Assembly: GCA_023391425.1 (NCBI GenBank) | Contig: JAEWAX010000123.1 | Span: 1 to 54,075, forward strand | DNA from: Bacillota bacterium | Lineage (GTDB): Bacteria > Bacillota > Clostridia > Acetivibrionales > DSM-1351 | Direction of reading: 5' to 3' | Length of the DNA stretch: 54,075 nt | In this document: piece by piece, positions 46,276 through 54,075 of the stretch | Numbering within the stretch: the stretch's first letter is position 1 | Layout of the letters: each line of letters starts with the position of its first letter | Translations under genes and position numbers: made by a program | Notes under the pieces: model-generated | The model's input: the letters and a program-made list of their open reading frames with translations, nothing else | What the model was told of the DNA's origin: nothing | Databases searched by the model: none

Positions 46276-47121
46276 GTGCAATATTATGAAACCGTACAAA
46301 AAGCTGTTTGTTTTATTGAAATACATTTAAAAGAGGAAATAAACCTCTATGACATTGCACAATATGTAAATTTTTCAGTTCCACATTTATATAGGATTTT
46401 CAAAGCTGTTGTAGGTGAAACTGTTAAATCTTACATTATGAGAAGGAGACTTGAATGTGCAGCTGTAGAATTAAAGGTGAGTAAAAAAAACATATCAGAA
46501 ATAGCTTATGAGTATGGTTTTGAATCACATGATGTTTTTACAAGGGCATTCTCCAGAGCATATAATATGTCGCCTAGTAAATTTCGTATTAGGGATGTAG
46601 AGGTTAGAATTAATAAGTTTTCTGTTGATGAAAATATTGAGGTGTTCGAAAGGAGTAGTTGTATGAATTATAAAGTTGTTAACAAAAATCAGATAACTGT
46701 TATTGGAATGGAGTGTAAAGCAAAACCATGTGATACTGATGGAGCCATCGGCAGGTTATGGAGTTCATTTTTAGAGAATGTTGATAAAGTCAAAACCCCT
46801 ACCATACCAAATATAATGTATGGCATTTGTGAACATGAGACTTGCAATCAAAGTGATTCATTTACCTATATGGCTGGTATTGAGGTAGAAGAGTTCTGCG
46901 ATGTTCCTGATGGAATGGTAAGAAGGATTCTAAGGCAACAGAAGTATATACAGGCCGAGGTCCCCCAAGAGGTTAAAACTTCAGATGCATATACAAAAAC
47001 ATTTGAATATTTAAATAAGAATGGTTACTTACTTGATAAATATGATGAAATAGAAGTATATGAAGAAGTGTTTAAAGATCCTTATTTTAACGCATTTAAG
47101 CTGTTAATACCTATAAAGTAA
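46276..47121 (+). CDS. AraC-family regulator with GyrI-like effector domain (1)
   Basis: 281 residues starting with GTG; GGGGGGAAGC lies at the right distance and there is no better ATG. The AraC double HTH is at about 1-105: INLYDIAQYVNFSVPHLYRI, FKAVVGETVKSYIMRRRLE, and ISEIAYEYGFESHDVFTRAF. The rest has the GyrI/SOUL-like small-molecule domain (VVNKNQITVIGMECKAKPC through FEYLNKNGYLLDKYDEIEVY). Such regulators sense drugs or cationic compounds and activate nearby efflux or detoxification genes. Its closest neighbours are another AraC/GyrI regulator and the TetR pair; no efflux gene is adjacent, so its target is not evident. Confidence 0.9.
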   Translation: MQYYETVQKAVCFIEIHLKEEINLYDIAQYVNFSVPHLYRIFKAVVGETVKSYIMRRRLECAAVELKVSKKNISEIAYEYGFESHDVFTRAFSRAYNMSPSKFRIRDVEVRINKFSVDENIEVFERSSCMNYKVVNKNQITVIGMECKAKPCDTDGAIGRLWSSFLENVDKVKTPTIPNIMYGICEHETCNQSDSFTYMAGIEVEEFCDVPDGMVRRILRQQKYIQAEVPQEVKTSDAYTKTFEYLNKNGYLLDKYDEIEVYEEVFKDPYFNAFKLLIPIK

Positions 47122-47166
47122 TTTAGTTTATAATCATATTTTTTTAAACATATAAAATATTGAAAT

Positions 47167-47201
47167 AAGCATCTATCAATTTTGGTAGGTGCTTAATTTT
47201 T
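47167..47201 (+). terminator. Rho-independent terminator after the first AraC gene
   Basis: AAGCATCTA pairs with TAGGTGCTT (G-T pairs allowed) around TCAATTTTGG, followed by AATTTTT. The remaining 270 bases before the next gene show no coding signal and presumably hold its promoter. Confidence 0.7.
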
Positions 47202-47472
47202 AGATTCTGGTGCAAAAATAATTTCTGTGATAGCATATATATTATGGTAAATAGGTTACTGGATAAATTATAAAGAGGTTCAATACGTTATATTTAAGAA
47301 AGAATATAAAGATTATCCTATATGCAAGGAACTTTAATGCCAGAGCTGTTAGCATTTAAGAAATTGTATCATAATTGGCTAGCGTGAAAGTATAGGTTGA
47401 ATAGATAGCAAAAAAAGTCGAGAGAATTCTACTTAAAATCTTTACACTTGTAATAAGTAAGGAGCTGAAAAG

Positions 47473-48357
47473 ATGAAGGAACAGACAATGGCTGTCCAAC
47501 GGATGCAGGAATACATTGATACCCATATCGAACAAGAAATCACAATGGCACAGCTATCAAAAGTGTCGCTTTTTTCTCCGTGGCATTCTTATCGTTTGTT
47601 CAAACAGTATACAGACCAGACACCAGCTGATTATATCCGTCGGTTGAGACTTTCCAAGTCTGCCATGCGTCTAAAAAACGAAGGCTGCCGTGTAATTGAT
47701 GTCGCTTTTGATATGGGTTTTGGTAGTGTTGATGGCTATCAGCGGGCATTTTTTCGGGAGTTCGGCTGCAACCCTGGTGAATACTCATCAAATCCTGTTC
47801 CGATTCAACTCTTTATTCCATACGGTGTCAAATTCAAAGAAATGAGAAAGGATTCAATCAATATGCAAAATGTTCAGAGTGTATTTATTCAGATTATTCG
47901 TAAGTCGGAACGCAAGGTTATCATCAAACGCGGTGTTAGGGCGGAGGATTATTTCCCCTACTGCGAAGAGGTTGGTTGCGATATCTGGGGATTGCTTACC
48001 AGCATGGATTCTCTATGTGGAGAACCAGTTTGCTTATGGTTGCCGGAGCAATACAAAAAGCCGAATACTTCCACCTATGTTCAGGGTGTTGAGGCTGCTG
48101 TTGACTATGAAGGTCCAATCCCGAAAGATTTTGATGTCATAACGCTCCCAGCGGCGTATTACCTAATGTTCCAGGGGGAGCCCTTCAAAGAGGAAGATTA
48201 CTGTGAGGCAATCATGGGTGTTCAGCAATCAATAAACACCTATGACCCATCTGTCATAGGCTATGAATGGGACGACTCTAATCCTCGTATTCAGCTTGAA
48301 CCTCGTGGTGAGCGCGGTTATATCGAACTGCGTGCAGTGAAAGTAAGGCACGGCTAA
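47473..48357 (+). CDS. AraC-family regulator with GyrI-like effector domain (2)
   Basis: 294 residues, RBS AAGGAGC. The HTH part is at about 1-105: ITMAQLSKVSLFSPWHSYRL, FKQYTDQTPADYIRRLRLSK, VIDVAFDMGFGSVDGYQRAF. The effector part (from about 145) includes YFPYCEEVGCDIWGLLTSMD and ends WDDSNPRIQLEPRGERGYIE. Its codons are visibly more G+C-rich (CGT, CGC, GCC, CGG) than those of its neighbours, including the first AraC gene, which suggests separate acquisition from a less AT-rich genome. Targets are not visible nearby. Confidence 0.9.
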   Translation: MKEQTMAVQRMQEYIDTHIEQEITMAQLSKVSLFSPWHSYRLFKQYTDQTPADYIRRLRLSKSAMRLKNEGCRVIDVAFDMGFGSVDGYQRAFFREFGCNPGEYSSNPVPIQLFIPYGVKFKEMRKDSINMQNVQSVFIQIIRKSERKVIIKRGVRAEDYFPYCEEVGCDIWGLLTSMDSLCGEPVCLWLPEQYKKPNTSTYVQGVEAAVDYEGPIPKDFDVITLPAAYYLMFQGEPFKEEDYCEAIMGVQQSINTYDPSVIGYEWDDSNPRIQLEPRGERGYIELRAVKVRHG

Positions 48358-48453
48358 TTCCAGACGATCCTGGATTGCTATTTCTATGATTCAGTGGGAG
48401 CAAAAAGCACCTCTCACCAAATCTTAGAAATCTGCCTATCCTATGTATGCCAC

Positions 48454-49419
48454 TTATTTGAGTAGAGAATCACTCCACTCAGAAGAATAATTAAGGATTG
48501 GATTTACTACATTTAAGTAATCAGCAGCAGTATGGCATTTCTTTATTTTTTTCATGAGCTTGCCATCCTTGTCAATGTGAACCGACATATACTCCCAGAA
48601 CTCTTTCATTTTGTCGCACAAATGCTTGTCTCCCGAAAGTATATTTTTATAATAATCAAAAATCTCATCGTGAAAATTTTTGACCATGCTTATTCTTTTA
48701 GTGGACGGAATAATTTGTCCTTTGATGATAGATGGTAGAAATGGATTTCTAAGAGCGCCTCTTCCAAGCATGAAGTTTTTTATAAAAGGAAATCGTGAGC
48801 TAATACTAATAAAGTCATCATATGTGAATATATCGCCATTATAGGTTATTTCGTGTTTGCAAGCTAAAGCAAGAGCCTCAAATGAATCCAGATTAACGTT
48901 GCCAGTGTACATCTGTTTTCCTGTACGGGCATGTATAATCACACCGCCCAAGGGATATTCGTTAAGCACCTCAATTACACGCATTCCAGCTTCAGGATTA
49001 TCTAATCCCAGCCTCATTTTTACTGTTATAGTATAGGAACTATCACCACATGCTATGTCAAGGAAATCCCTTATCATATCAGGAAATGGCAGGATTCCAG
49101 AACCTTTTTTCTTATTCGTTACCATAGGAAAGGGACAGCCTATGTTCCAGTTTATCTCATTGTAACCCATGTCAGCGATGGCAGAAGAAAAAAACTTAAA
49201 ATCAGTTCCATTGTTGCTAAGCAGCTGAGGAACAATTTTTATATCAGCGTCATTTCGTTCAGGAAGAAGATCTTTTAGTAATAAAAGACTTACTTTTTGC
49301 ATATCAGTAGTGGCAATAAACGGGGCATAATACGCATCAATACCGCCGAAAATCCTTGCAAATGCGTTTCTATAAGCTGCAATAGTCATACTCTGAATAG
49401 GGGCCAAATAAAGATTCAT
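48454..49419 (-). CDS. tRNA-dihydrouridine synthase family protein
   Basis: 321 residues. FMN TIM-barrel marks of the Dus family: MNLYLAPIQSMTIAAYRNAF at the start, INWNIGCPFPMVTNKKKGSG with the catalytic Cys in GCP, VKMRLGLDNPEAG, GGVIIHARTGKQMYTG, EITYNGDIFTYDDF and FMLGRGALRNPFL. Dus enzymes reduce uridine in the D-loop of tRNA with NADPH and FMN. A GAGAGAATAAT site precedes the ATG. It is a single gene converging on the second AraC regulator, with about 95 bases between their ends. Confidence 0.9.
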   Translation of the reverse strand: MNLYLAPIQSMTIAAYRNAFARIFGGIDAYYAPFIATTDMQKVSLLLLKDLLPERNDADIKIVPQLLSNNGTDFKFFSSAIADMGYNEINWNIGCPFPMVTNKKKGSGILPFPDMIRDFLDIACGDSSYTITVKMRLGLDNPEAGMRVIEVLNEYPLGGVIIHARTGKQMYTGNVNLDSFEALALACKHEITYNGDIFTYDDFISISSRFPFIKNFMLGRGALRNPFLPSIIKGQIIPSTKRISMVKNFHDEIFDYYKNILSGDKHLCDKMKEFWEYMSVHIDKDGKLMKKIKKCHTAADYLNVVNPILNYSSEWSDSLLK

Positions 49420-49764
49420 AATTATTCTCTCTTAGTCAAGTTTAGGAATTAATCCATTCTAAATATTATATAGTTATGGCTGGAAATGCAATAGTGATTT
49501 TTGTAAATATCCTATACCGCGAAATGGTGCTGTATAATAATTATTTTCCTCCAATTGAAGTATGGTTTTATTATACCATTTACAAGTTTTACATTCTCGA
49601 CCATTTTTGCTATAAGTTAACCCCACAATTAAGGTGTTTAAAAAGTATTCACGATTTTCAAAATCTAACTAATATAATTAAATTCACAATTATCTCCATT
49701 ATAAAAAATGTAGTAAAACAAATACTATAAATAACATTTTTAATAATAAGGGGAGAAGTAGGAT
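49420..49764. other. Intergenic region between dus and csp, no gene supported
   Basis: 345 bases, very AT-rich. A frame of 84 codons at 49476 has no RBS and an unnatural aromatic-rich product, so I do not call it. Divergent promoters for the dus-type gene and a long leader of the cold shock gene are expected here; long 5' leaders are known for csp genes, but I see no clear fold. Confidence 0.5.
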
Positions 49765-49974
49765 ATGGCTACACATACAGGTATTGTTAAATGGTTTGAT
49801 AATGAAAGAGGTTTTGGTTTCATTTCTACAAACGAAGGTGATGATGTCTTTCTACATCATTCGCAGGTAAAAGAAAAAGGCAATGATAAGGATATACATG
49901 AAGGGGAATCGGTAATATTTGATATTGTGAATGATAATAAAGGCCCAGCTGCTGTAAATGTTCAAAAATCGTAA
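49765..49974 (+). CDS. csp: Cold shock protein (CspA family)
   Basis: 69 residues, full length for the family. RNP1 is GIVKWFDNERGFGFI (KGFGFI type, here RGFGFI), RNP2 is DVFLHHSQV; the end is KGPAAVNVQKS. It is a single OB-fold RNA chaperone binding single-stranded nucleic acids in the cytosol. A GGGGAGAAG site lies ahead of the ATG. The chain is more acidic than CspA (DDVF, EGD, DKDIHEGE), which is common in clostridial paralogues. It is a monocistronic gene followed by a small C/G hairpin near 50074-50093 that lacks a T-run. Confidence 0.95.
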   Translation: MATHTGIVKWFDNERGFGFISTNEGDDVFLHHSQVKEKGNDKDIHEGESVIFDIVNDNKGPAAVNVQKS

Positions 49975-50194
49975 ATAATATAGTATAAAGGTCAGCTATA
50001 CAGATAAAGTTCGCTATATATCAGGATTATAAATTGAGAATCGAAAACGACTACTTATAAATTAGAATGAGAGCCCCCATTTACTAGTGGGGGTACTTAT
50101 AACGCTATATTTAAATCCATACTTGAAAATTAATTAATACATATATATAATTAATAAATAATAATCTATATCAAAAAACAGCGATTATAAAAGC

Positions 50195-50405
50195 TACGAT
50201 TTAATAAATTTCTTCAGAGAGCCGATGGCTGGTGAAAATCGGTGAAAGGTTAAATCAATCCACTTTTTAGCTGTCGGTGATGAATCGAAAGGTTAGTACC
50301 CTTTATCCTACTATTAAAGAGGCTGGTTGTTATTATATAATCAGCAATTTGAGTGGCAACGCGGATTCCTTCCGTCTCATTTATATGGGATGGGGGTTTT
50401 TTTAA
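50195..50405 (+). promoter_or_regulatory. T-box riboswitch of serS
   Basis: The leader has a Stem I start AGAGAGCCGATGGCTGGTGA then AAATCGG, and the T-box core GAGTGGCAACGCGG at 50351-50364. A terminator hairpin follows (CCTTCCGTCTC with GGGATGGGGG and a run of seven T, ending near 50404). The UGGN in the core is UGGC, whose last base would pair with a G discriminator, as found in tRNA-Ser. Uncharged tRNA-Ser should favour the antiterminator and turn on serS. I could not fix the specifier codon by eye; AGC at 50269 is one candidate. Confidence 0.88.
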
Positions 50406-50515
50406 TTTTAGGAAAGTATAACTTTAACTAAGTTTTTGCCGGTGCTGCTAAGTTGTATCAGCTCAGTTTTTATTAGTAAACAAAACACTATTTATTATGA
50501 ATTAGGAGGAAATAT

Positions 50516-51793
50516 ATGTTAGATTTAAAATTTGTAAGAGAAAACCCTGAAGTTGTAAAGCAAAACATTAAGAATAAGTTTCAAGACAATAAGTTAGGTT
50601 TAGTAGATGAAGTAATAGCTTTGGATATTGAACTCAGAAATACAAAGCAGGAAGCGGAGACTTTAAGAGCTGACAGAAATAAAATTTCAAAGAGTATTGG
50701 TGGCTTGATGGCCCAAGGGAAAAAAGAAGAGGCAGAAGAACTGAAGGCTCAGGTTACTGCAAATTCAGACCGTTTGGCAGAATTGAAAATAAAAGAAGAC
50801 GAGCTCGAAACAAAACTTAAAAATAAAATGATGATTATTCCAAATATAATTGACCCAAGTGTTCCAATTGGTAAGGATGATAGCGAAAATGTCGAGGTTC
50901 AGCGCTATGGTGAGCCTGTGGTACCTGATTTTGAAGTTCCATATCATACAGATATAATGGAAAAGTTAAGTGGTATTGATTTGGAAAGTGCCAGAAAGGT
51001 TGCTGGTAATGGTTTTTATTACTTGATGGGAAACATTGCTAGACTTCATTCTGCAGTCATTTCCTATGCAAGAGACTTTATGATTAATCGTGGCTTTACC
51101 TACTGTATACCACCTTTTATGATCCGCAGTGAAGTTGTTACTGGTGTTATGAGCTTTGCCGAAATGGATGCTATGATGTATAAAATCGAAGGCGAAGACC
51201 TATATTTAATTGGTACCAGCGAACATTCAATGATTGGAAAGTTTATAGATACTATTTTGCCAGAAGATGCATTGCCACAAACCTTGACTAGCTACTCTCC
51301 TTGTTTCAGAAAAGAAAAGGGGGCTCACGGGCTGGAGGAAAGAGGAGTTTACCGAATTCATCAGTTTGAAAAACAGGAAATGATAGTGGTATGTAAACCT
51401 GAAGATAGTATGATGTGGTATGACAAGATGTGGCAAAACACAGTAGACTTATTCCGTACACTAGATATTCCTGTAAGAACTTTAGAATGTTGTTCAGGTG
51501 ATTTAGCAGATTTGAAAGTAAAATCAGTAGATGTAGAGGCTTGGTCTCCAAGACAGAAGAAATATTTTGAAATTGGAAGCTGCTCTAATTTGGGTGATGC
51601 ACAGGCACGCCGTTTAAAAATTCGTGTTGATGGTAAAGATGGGAAATACTTTGCACATACATTAAACAATACTGTTGTTGCGCCTCCTAGAATGCTGATT
51701 GCGTTTTTAGAAAATAATTTAAATGCAGATGGATCTGTTAATATTCCAGTTGCGTTGCAACCATATATGGGTGGTATGACAGTTATTAAGTAA
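50516..51793 (+). CDS. serS: Seryl-tRNA synthetase
   Basis: 425 residues, standard length, with AGGAGG before ATG. The N-terminal coiled-coil arm (about 30-105, e.g. NTKQEAETLRADRNKISKSI) binds the long variable arm of tRNA-Ser. The class II core has FTYCIPPFMIRSEV, LIGTSEHSMIGKF, CFRKEKGAHGLEERGVYRIH (motif 2) and NTVVAPPRMLIAFLENN (motif 3). In motif 2 the usual GRDTRGL-like loop is AHGLEERGVYR. It lies directly behind its own T-box and ends at a strong terminator. It is transcribed alone. Confidence 0.97.
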   Translation: MLDLKFVRENPEVVKQNIKNKFQDNKLGLVDEVIALDIELRNTKQEAETLRADRNKISKSIGGLMAQGKKEEAEELKAQVTANSDRLAELKIKEDELETKLKNKMMIIPNIIDPSVPIGKDDSENVEVQRYGEPVVPDFEVPYHTDIMEKLSGIDLESARKVAGNGFYYLMGNIARLHSAVISYARDFMINRGFTYCIPPFMIRSEVVTGVMSFAEMDAMMYKIEGEDLYLIGTSEHSMIGKFIDTILPEDALPQTLTSYSPCFRKEKGAHGLEERGVYRIHQFEKQEMIVVCKPEDSMMWYDKMWQNTVDLFRTLDIPVRTLECCSGDLADLKVKSVDVEAWSPRQKKYFEIGSCSNLGDAQARRLKIRVDGKDGKYFAHTLNNTVVAPPRMLIAFLENNLNADGSVNIPVALQPYMGGMTVIK

Positions 51794-51871
51794 TGTATAA
51801 GCAGAATTATTAATTAAATAGAAGTTCTTACTTCTTTCTAAAATCTTAGAAGTAGGATAACCTGTTTATTC

Positions 51872-51917
51872 AAAAAGTCTACGTTATCAGGAGAGCCTTA
51901 CTAACGTAGACTTTTTG
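51872..51917. terminator. Bidirectional terminator between serS and the Ig-like protein gene
   Basis: AAAAAGTCTACGTTA and TAACGTAGACTTTTT are perfect complements with a 15-base loop; A/T runs on both sides serve both strands. Confidence 0.85.
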
Positions 51918-51977
51918 CTTTAATTTCTAGCTAAGAATAAAAAATATGTTTGCTGTATTTATTCCTCACAAAAAGTT

Positions 51978-52982
51978 TTATTCAGTTACATGAACGATAC
52001 ACTGTACCTTTACACCGTCTTCAGAAGCGTAGATATAGGCTCTACCCTTTTTCAATGCAGTAACTTTTCCAGCTGTATCAACATTGGCAATATTTGAATT
52101 GCTTGAAGACCATACAGGTGAAATACCTGAAGAAACGGTTGCGGTAATTGTAGCAGTAGAACCTTTTTTTAGACAAAGTTCTGACGAACTTAAAGTGATT
52201 GTAGGTTCTTTTACTACAACTTCACAGCTTTTTGATACCCCGTCTACAGTTGCGGTGATTGTTGCAGTTCCGTGCTTAACTGCAGTTATTGTTCCAGAAC
52301 TATCTACAATAGCAACACTCTTTTTATTTGTTTTCCAAGTAGGATTGATGCCAGAAGATATTGTTGCTGATAGTTTAGCTGTTTGGCCGCGATACAATGT
52401 GATACTTGTTTTACTTAGATTAATAGTAGGAGATTTTACTTTGATTTTACAGGTGGAGTTGCTCCCATCAGCAGAAGCAGTTATGATAGCTTCACCAGGC
52501 TTTATGGCAGTTACAGTGCCCTTCTCGTCAATCGTAGCAATACTATTCTTGCTACTTTTCCAAGTGACTTTTGAATTGTTAGAGGTAGTTGCAGAAAGAA
52601 CCAGAGTTTTGCCACGCTCGATTGAGCAGCTTTCTTCGCTGATAGATATCTCCGTTTTGTTAACAGTAACTTTACAGGATGCTTCTGCATTTTTTATTTT
52701 AGCGGTAATAGTAGCTGTACCTGATTTTTTTGCAGTTACTTTTCCATAAGTATTTACAGAGGCGATTTTCGAATTACTGCTTTTCCATGTTGCTTGCTTT
52801 CCCGTAGAAGTAATAGCAACTATGTAGAATTCGTTACCTATATCAGCAATCGCAGAATATTTAGTGAGTATAATAAATGAAAAAGAACTAGATGAACTTG
52901 CAGATATAGTTTGGAGTGGGAAAGAGCAAATGATTATAACACATAATAAGATAGGTAATAAGATTTTTTTAATCTTTGTCAT
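51978..52982 (-). CDS. Secreted protein with four bacterial Ig-like (Big_2) domains
   Basis: 334 residues, with GGAGG before ATG. A signal peptide (KKILLPILLCVIIICSFPLQ, cleavage near ISAS) is followed by four repeats of about 75-80 residues. Each has the Big_2 pattern: WKSSNSKIASVNTYGKVTAK, WKSSKNSIATIDEKGTVTAI, WKTNKKSVAIVDSSGTITAV and WSSSNSNIANVDTAGKVTAL, each followed by G-x-A-x-I-x-A. It ends straight after the fourth domain with no LPXTG, S-layer or dockerin part. It is probably free or loosely cell-bound and may bind polysaccharide or another protein. A catalytic domain is absent. Confidence 0.9.
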   Translation of the reverse strand: MTKIKKILLPILLCVIIICSFPLQTISASSSSSFSFIILTKYSAIADIGNEFYIVAITSTGKQATWKSSNSKIASVNTYGKVTAKKSGTATITAKIKNAEASCKVTVNKTEISISEESCSIERGKTLVLSATTSNNSKVTWKSSKNSIATIDEKGTVTAIKPGEAIITASADGSNSTCKIKVKSPTINLSKTSITLYRGQTAKLSATISSGINPTWKTNKKSVAIVDSSGTITAVKHGTATITATVDGVSKSCEVVVKEPTITLSSSELCLKKGSTATITATVSSGISPVWSSSNSNIANVDTAGKVTALKKGRAYIYASEDGVKVQCIVHVTE

Positions 52983-53212
52983 TAAAATCCTCCATTCATA
53001 GAATGTGAGGAATAAATGCTCAAAATTTAGATTGACAGCAAACTTGTCTTCATTTTAGCATAAATGTAATAATATGTAAATATTTTATATTTTTACATCA
53101 ACAGTGATTAGCCAAATAATAGATGTTTTAAGTGATTTTAACAAATAAACGTAATGAAATCTCAATTTATGGATATACTAAACATAAATTTATATAATAG
53201 GAGGGCATTTCA

Positions 53213-53818
53213 ATGAAATATAGAAATACATTAATCATTTTGACACTCTCAATTGTATTATTTGCAGGGTGTGCAAAGCAAACTCCAAATGTAACAACAC
53301 CAACTGTAACAACACCAACTGTAACAACACCGACAACAACAGCACAAACGACATCGCCAGCTACGATGACACCAGAAGCAGTAACTTCTGCATCAATAGT
53401 CGACAAAGCTTCAACTTTTGAAAAGGCAATAAGCAGTGGTGGTACATGGATCATTGCAATAACAAAAGACCTCACTATTGATAAGGATATTGTACTTGAT
53501 GGTGAGTTTAAGAATGGGAAAAAAGATGCTGCTGGTAAAGATATTATTCAACGAAAGGTTGCTTTATATTCACAGGATGCGGACCGTAAAATTACTGCTA
53601 GATATACTTTGACAGCGCCCAAGTTCACTATTAATAGTCCCGAAGCCAGCATCCAGCATGGAACATTTAAAGGTGACCTCTACGTTTCAGTAAAGAACTT
53701 TAAGTTAATTGATGCGACCGTAGATGGAAACGTTTATTTTACTACGGATGAAGCTAAAAGTACGTTTAATGCCGATGCTACAAGTAAAATTACTGGAAAG
53801 CAGGAAATTAAAAAGTAG
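53213..53818 (+). CDS. Putative lipoprotein with Thr/Pro-rich spacer
   Basis: 201 residues, RBS AGGAGG. The signal peptide ends in the lipobox LFAGC with Cys20, so the mature protein should be lipid-anchored outside the membrane. A Thr-rich linker with VTTPT repeats (about 27-60) leads to a beta-rich domain (GTWIIAITKDLTIDKDIVLD, KFTINSPEASIQHGTFKGDL, KNFKLIDATVDGNVYF). The domain has a repeating short-strand pattern like a beta-helix/polymer-forming fold. I do not know a characterised family. It stands alone and ends at a strong terminator. Confidence 0.8.
   Translation: MKYRNTLIILTLSIVLFAGCAKQTPNVTTPTVTTPTVTTPTTTAQTTSPATMTPEAVTSASIVDKASTFEKAISSGGTWIIAITKDLTIDKDIVLDGEFKNGKKDAAGKDIIQRKVALYSQDADRKITARYTLTAPKFTINSPEASIQHGTFKGDLYVSVKNFKLIDATVDGNVYFTTDEAKSTFNADATSKITGKQEIKK
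53291..53335 (+). repeat. 15-bp tandem repeat in the lipoprotein gene
   Basis: Three units of GTAACAACACCAACT (last unit GTAACAACACCGACA) coding for VTTPT. This is a slippage-prone spacer that can change the linker length by five residues at a time. Confidence 0.85.
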
Positions 53819-53858
53819 AGAGTAACTGATTTGTAGTCTTAAAGAATAGGAATATACG

Positions 53859-53905
53859 GGAGTGTCGCAAAACTACTTAAAAAGTAGTGAGCGATACTCC
53901 TTTCT
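53859..53905 (+). terminator. Terminator after the lipoprotein gene
   Basis: GGAGTGTCGC pairs with GCGATACTCC (G-T pair), with an inner ACTACTT/AAGTAGT stem, followed by TTTCTTTT. The last 170 bases of the window after it show no supported feature; a minus-strand 19-codon tail ending at 54017 could be the end of a gene outside the window but is too short to call. Confidence 0.75.
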
Positions 53906-54075
53906 TTTGCTTTTGATATTTATAGTTGTTAAATTGTTGATTACTCTGTAGTAAATTAACAATTTTGTAAATTTTGAGCGCACTTTAATAGGCCTATTAG
54001 ATTTCGTTGGAATTTTAGCAGGCTTTTAATTCATGAAGATCTTTTCCACATCTGTCATTTTTGAATTTTGGAGTG

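Noticed and set aside
49476..49730. 84-codon plus-strand frame between dus and csp
   Set aside because: No RBS, highly AT-rich, product with an aromatic-rich random composition; more likely leader or promoter DNA.
53859..53900. Insertion sequence end, because GGAGTGTCGC resembles some transposon termini
   Set aside because: No transposase or partner repeat in the window; it has the position and T-run of a terminator.
54017..54075. Minus-strand C-terminal tail at the window edge (RCGKDLHELKAC then stop)
   Set aside because: Only about 19 codons, no context; cannot be told from chance.

Overview
The window is AT-rich DNA with strong AGGAGG-type ribosome binding sites, a T-box in front of serS, a FtsX-like exporter, LytTR and AraC regulators and bacterial Ig-like surface repeats. 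Together these suggest an anaerobic Clostridia-type Firmicute; the Ruminiclostridium-like (cellulolytic clostridia) group is my guess from gene style only. No rRNA, tRNA, CRISPR array or intact insertion sequence was seen.

Region 1 (1-19850) is the downstream part of a nonribosomal peptide gene cluster, all on the + strand and probably one operon. A truncated NRPS gives the end of one module plus a complete C-A(Tyr)-PCP-E module. It is followed by a 4225-residue NRPS with order C-A(Ser)-PCP-C-A(Tyr-like)-PCP-E-C-FkbH-PCP-E-like. The FkbH domain (HAD plus acyltransferase, the glyceryl-loading enzyme of polyketide pathways) sits in the last module where an adenylation domain would be. The terminal epimerase-like domain has lost its catalytic Glu and there is no thioesterase. 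A family 2 glycosyltransferase and a HAD phosphatase end the operon. The inferred product is a peptide ending D-Tyr-Ser-D-Tyr(like)-glycerate, perhaps ester-linked and glycosylated.

Region 2 (19851-31395) is mostly housekeeping and accessory genes: a PepD-type dipeptidase with an OPT peptide transporter, an ABC ATPase with a very large FtsX-type permease carrying an extracellular coiled coil, a CPBP protease-like gene lacking its N-terminus, a two-domain VOC protein and a DUF4256 protein. Broken pieces of DUF4180-like and DUF1801-like genes lie between them, so this stretch looks like a site of repeated gene decay.

Region 3 (31477-43153) is the most unusual part. A well-formed promoter drives an 81-residue NHLP-type (nitrile-hydratase-like) leader peptide ending in Trp, followed by a DUF917 protein. 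Converging on it from the other strand are a small class II terpene cyclase-like protein with a DADTT motif, an ABBA-fold-like aromatic prenyltransferase, two glycine-rich proteins with conserved W-x-F-x-W-P-P tails, an unknown 175-residue protein, and a class I isoprenoid synthase-like protein. Divergent from the last gene is a membrane histidine kinase with two response regulators, one with a LytTR DNA-binding domain. This could be an undescribed terpenoid/peptide system, possibly making a prenylated and cyclised Trp peptide or signal, with a dedicated sensor; that link is inference.

Region 4 (43154-54075) holds a possible small transcription unit, a methyltransferase, an alpha/beta hydrolase divergent from its likely TetR regulator with two operator copies between them, two AraC/GyrI-like regulators, a tRNA-dihydrouridine synthase, a cold shock protein, serS under a T-box, a secreted Ig-like repeat protein and a Thr/Pro-rich lipoprotein.
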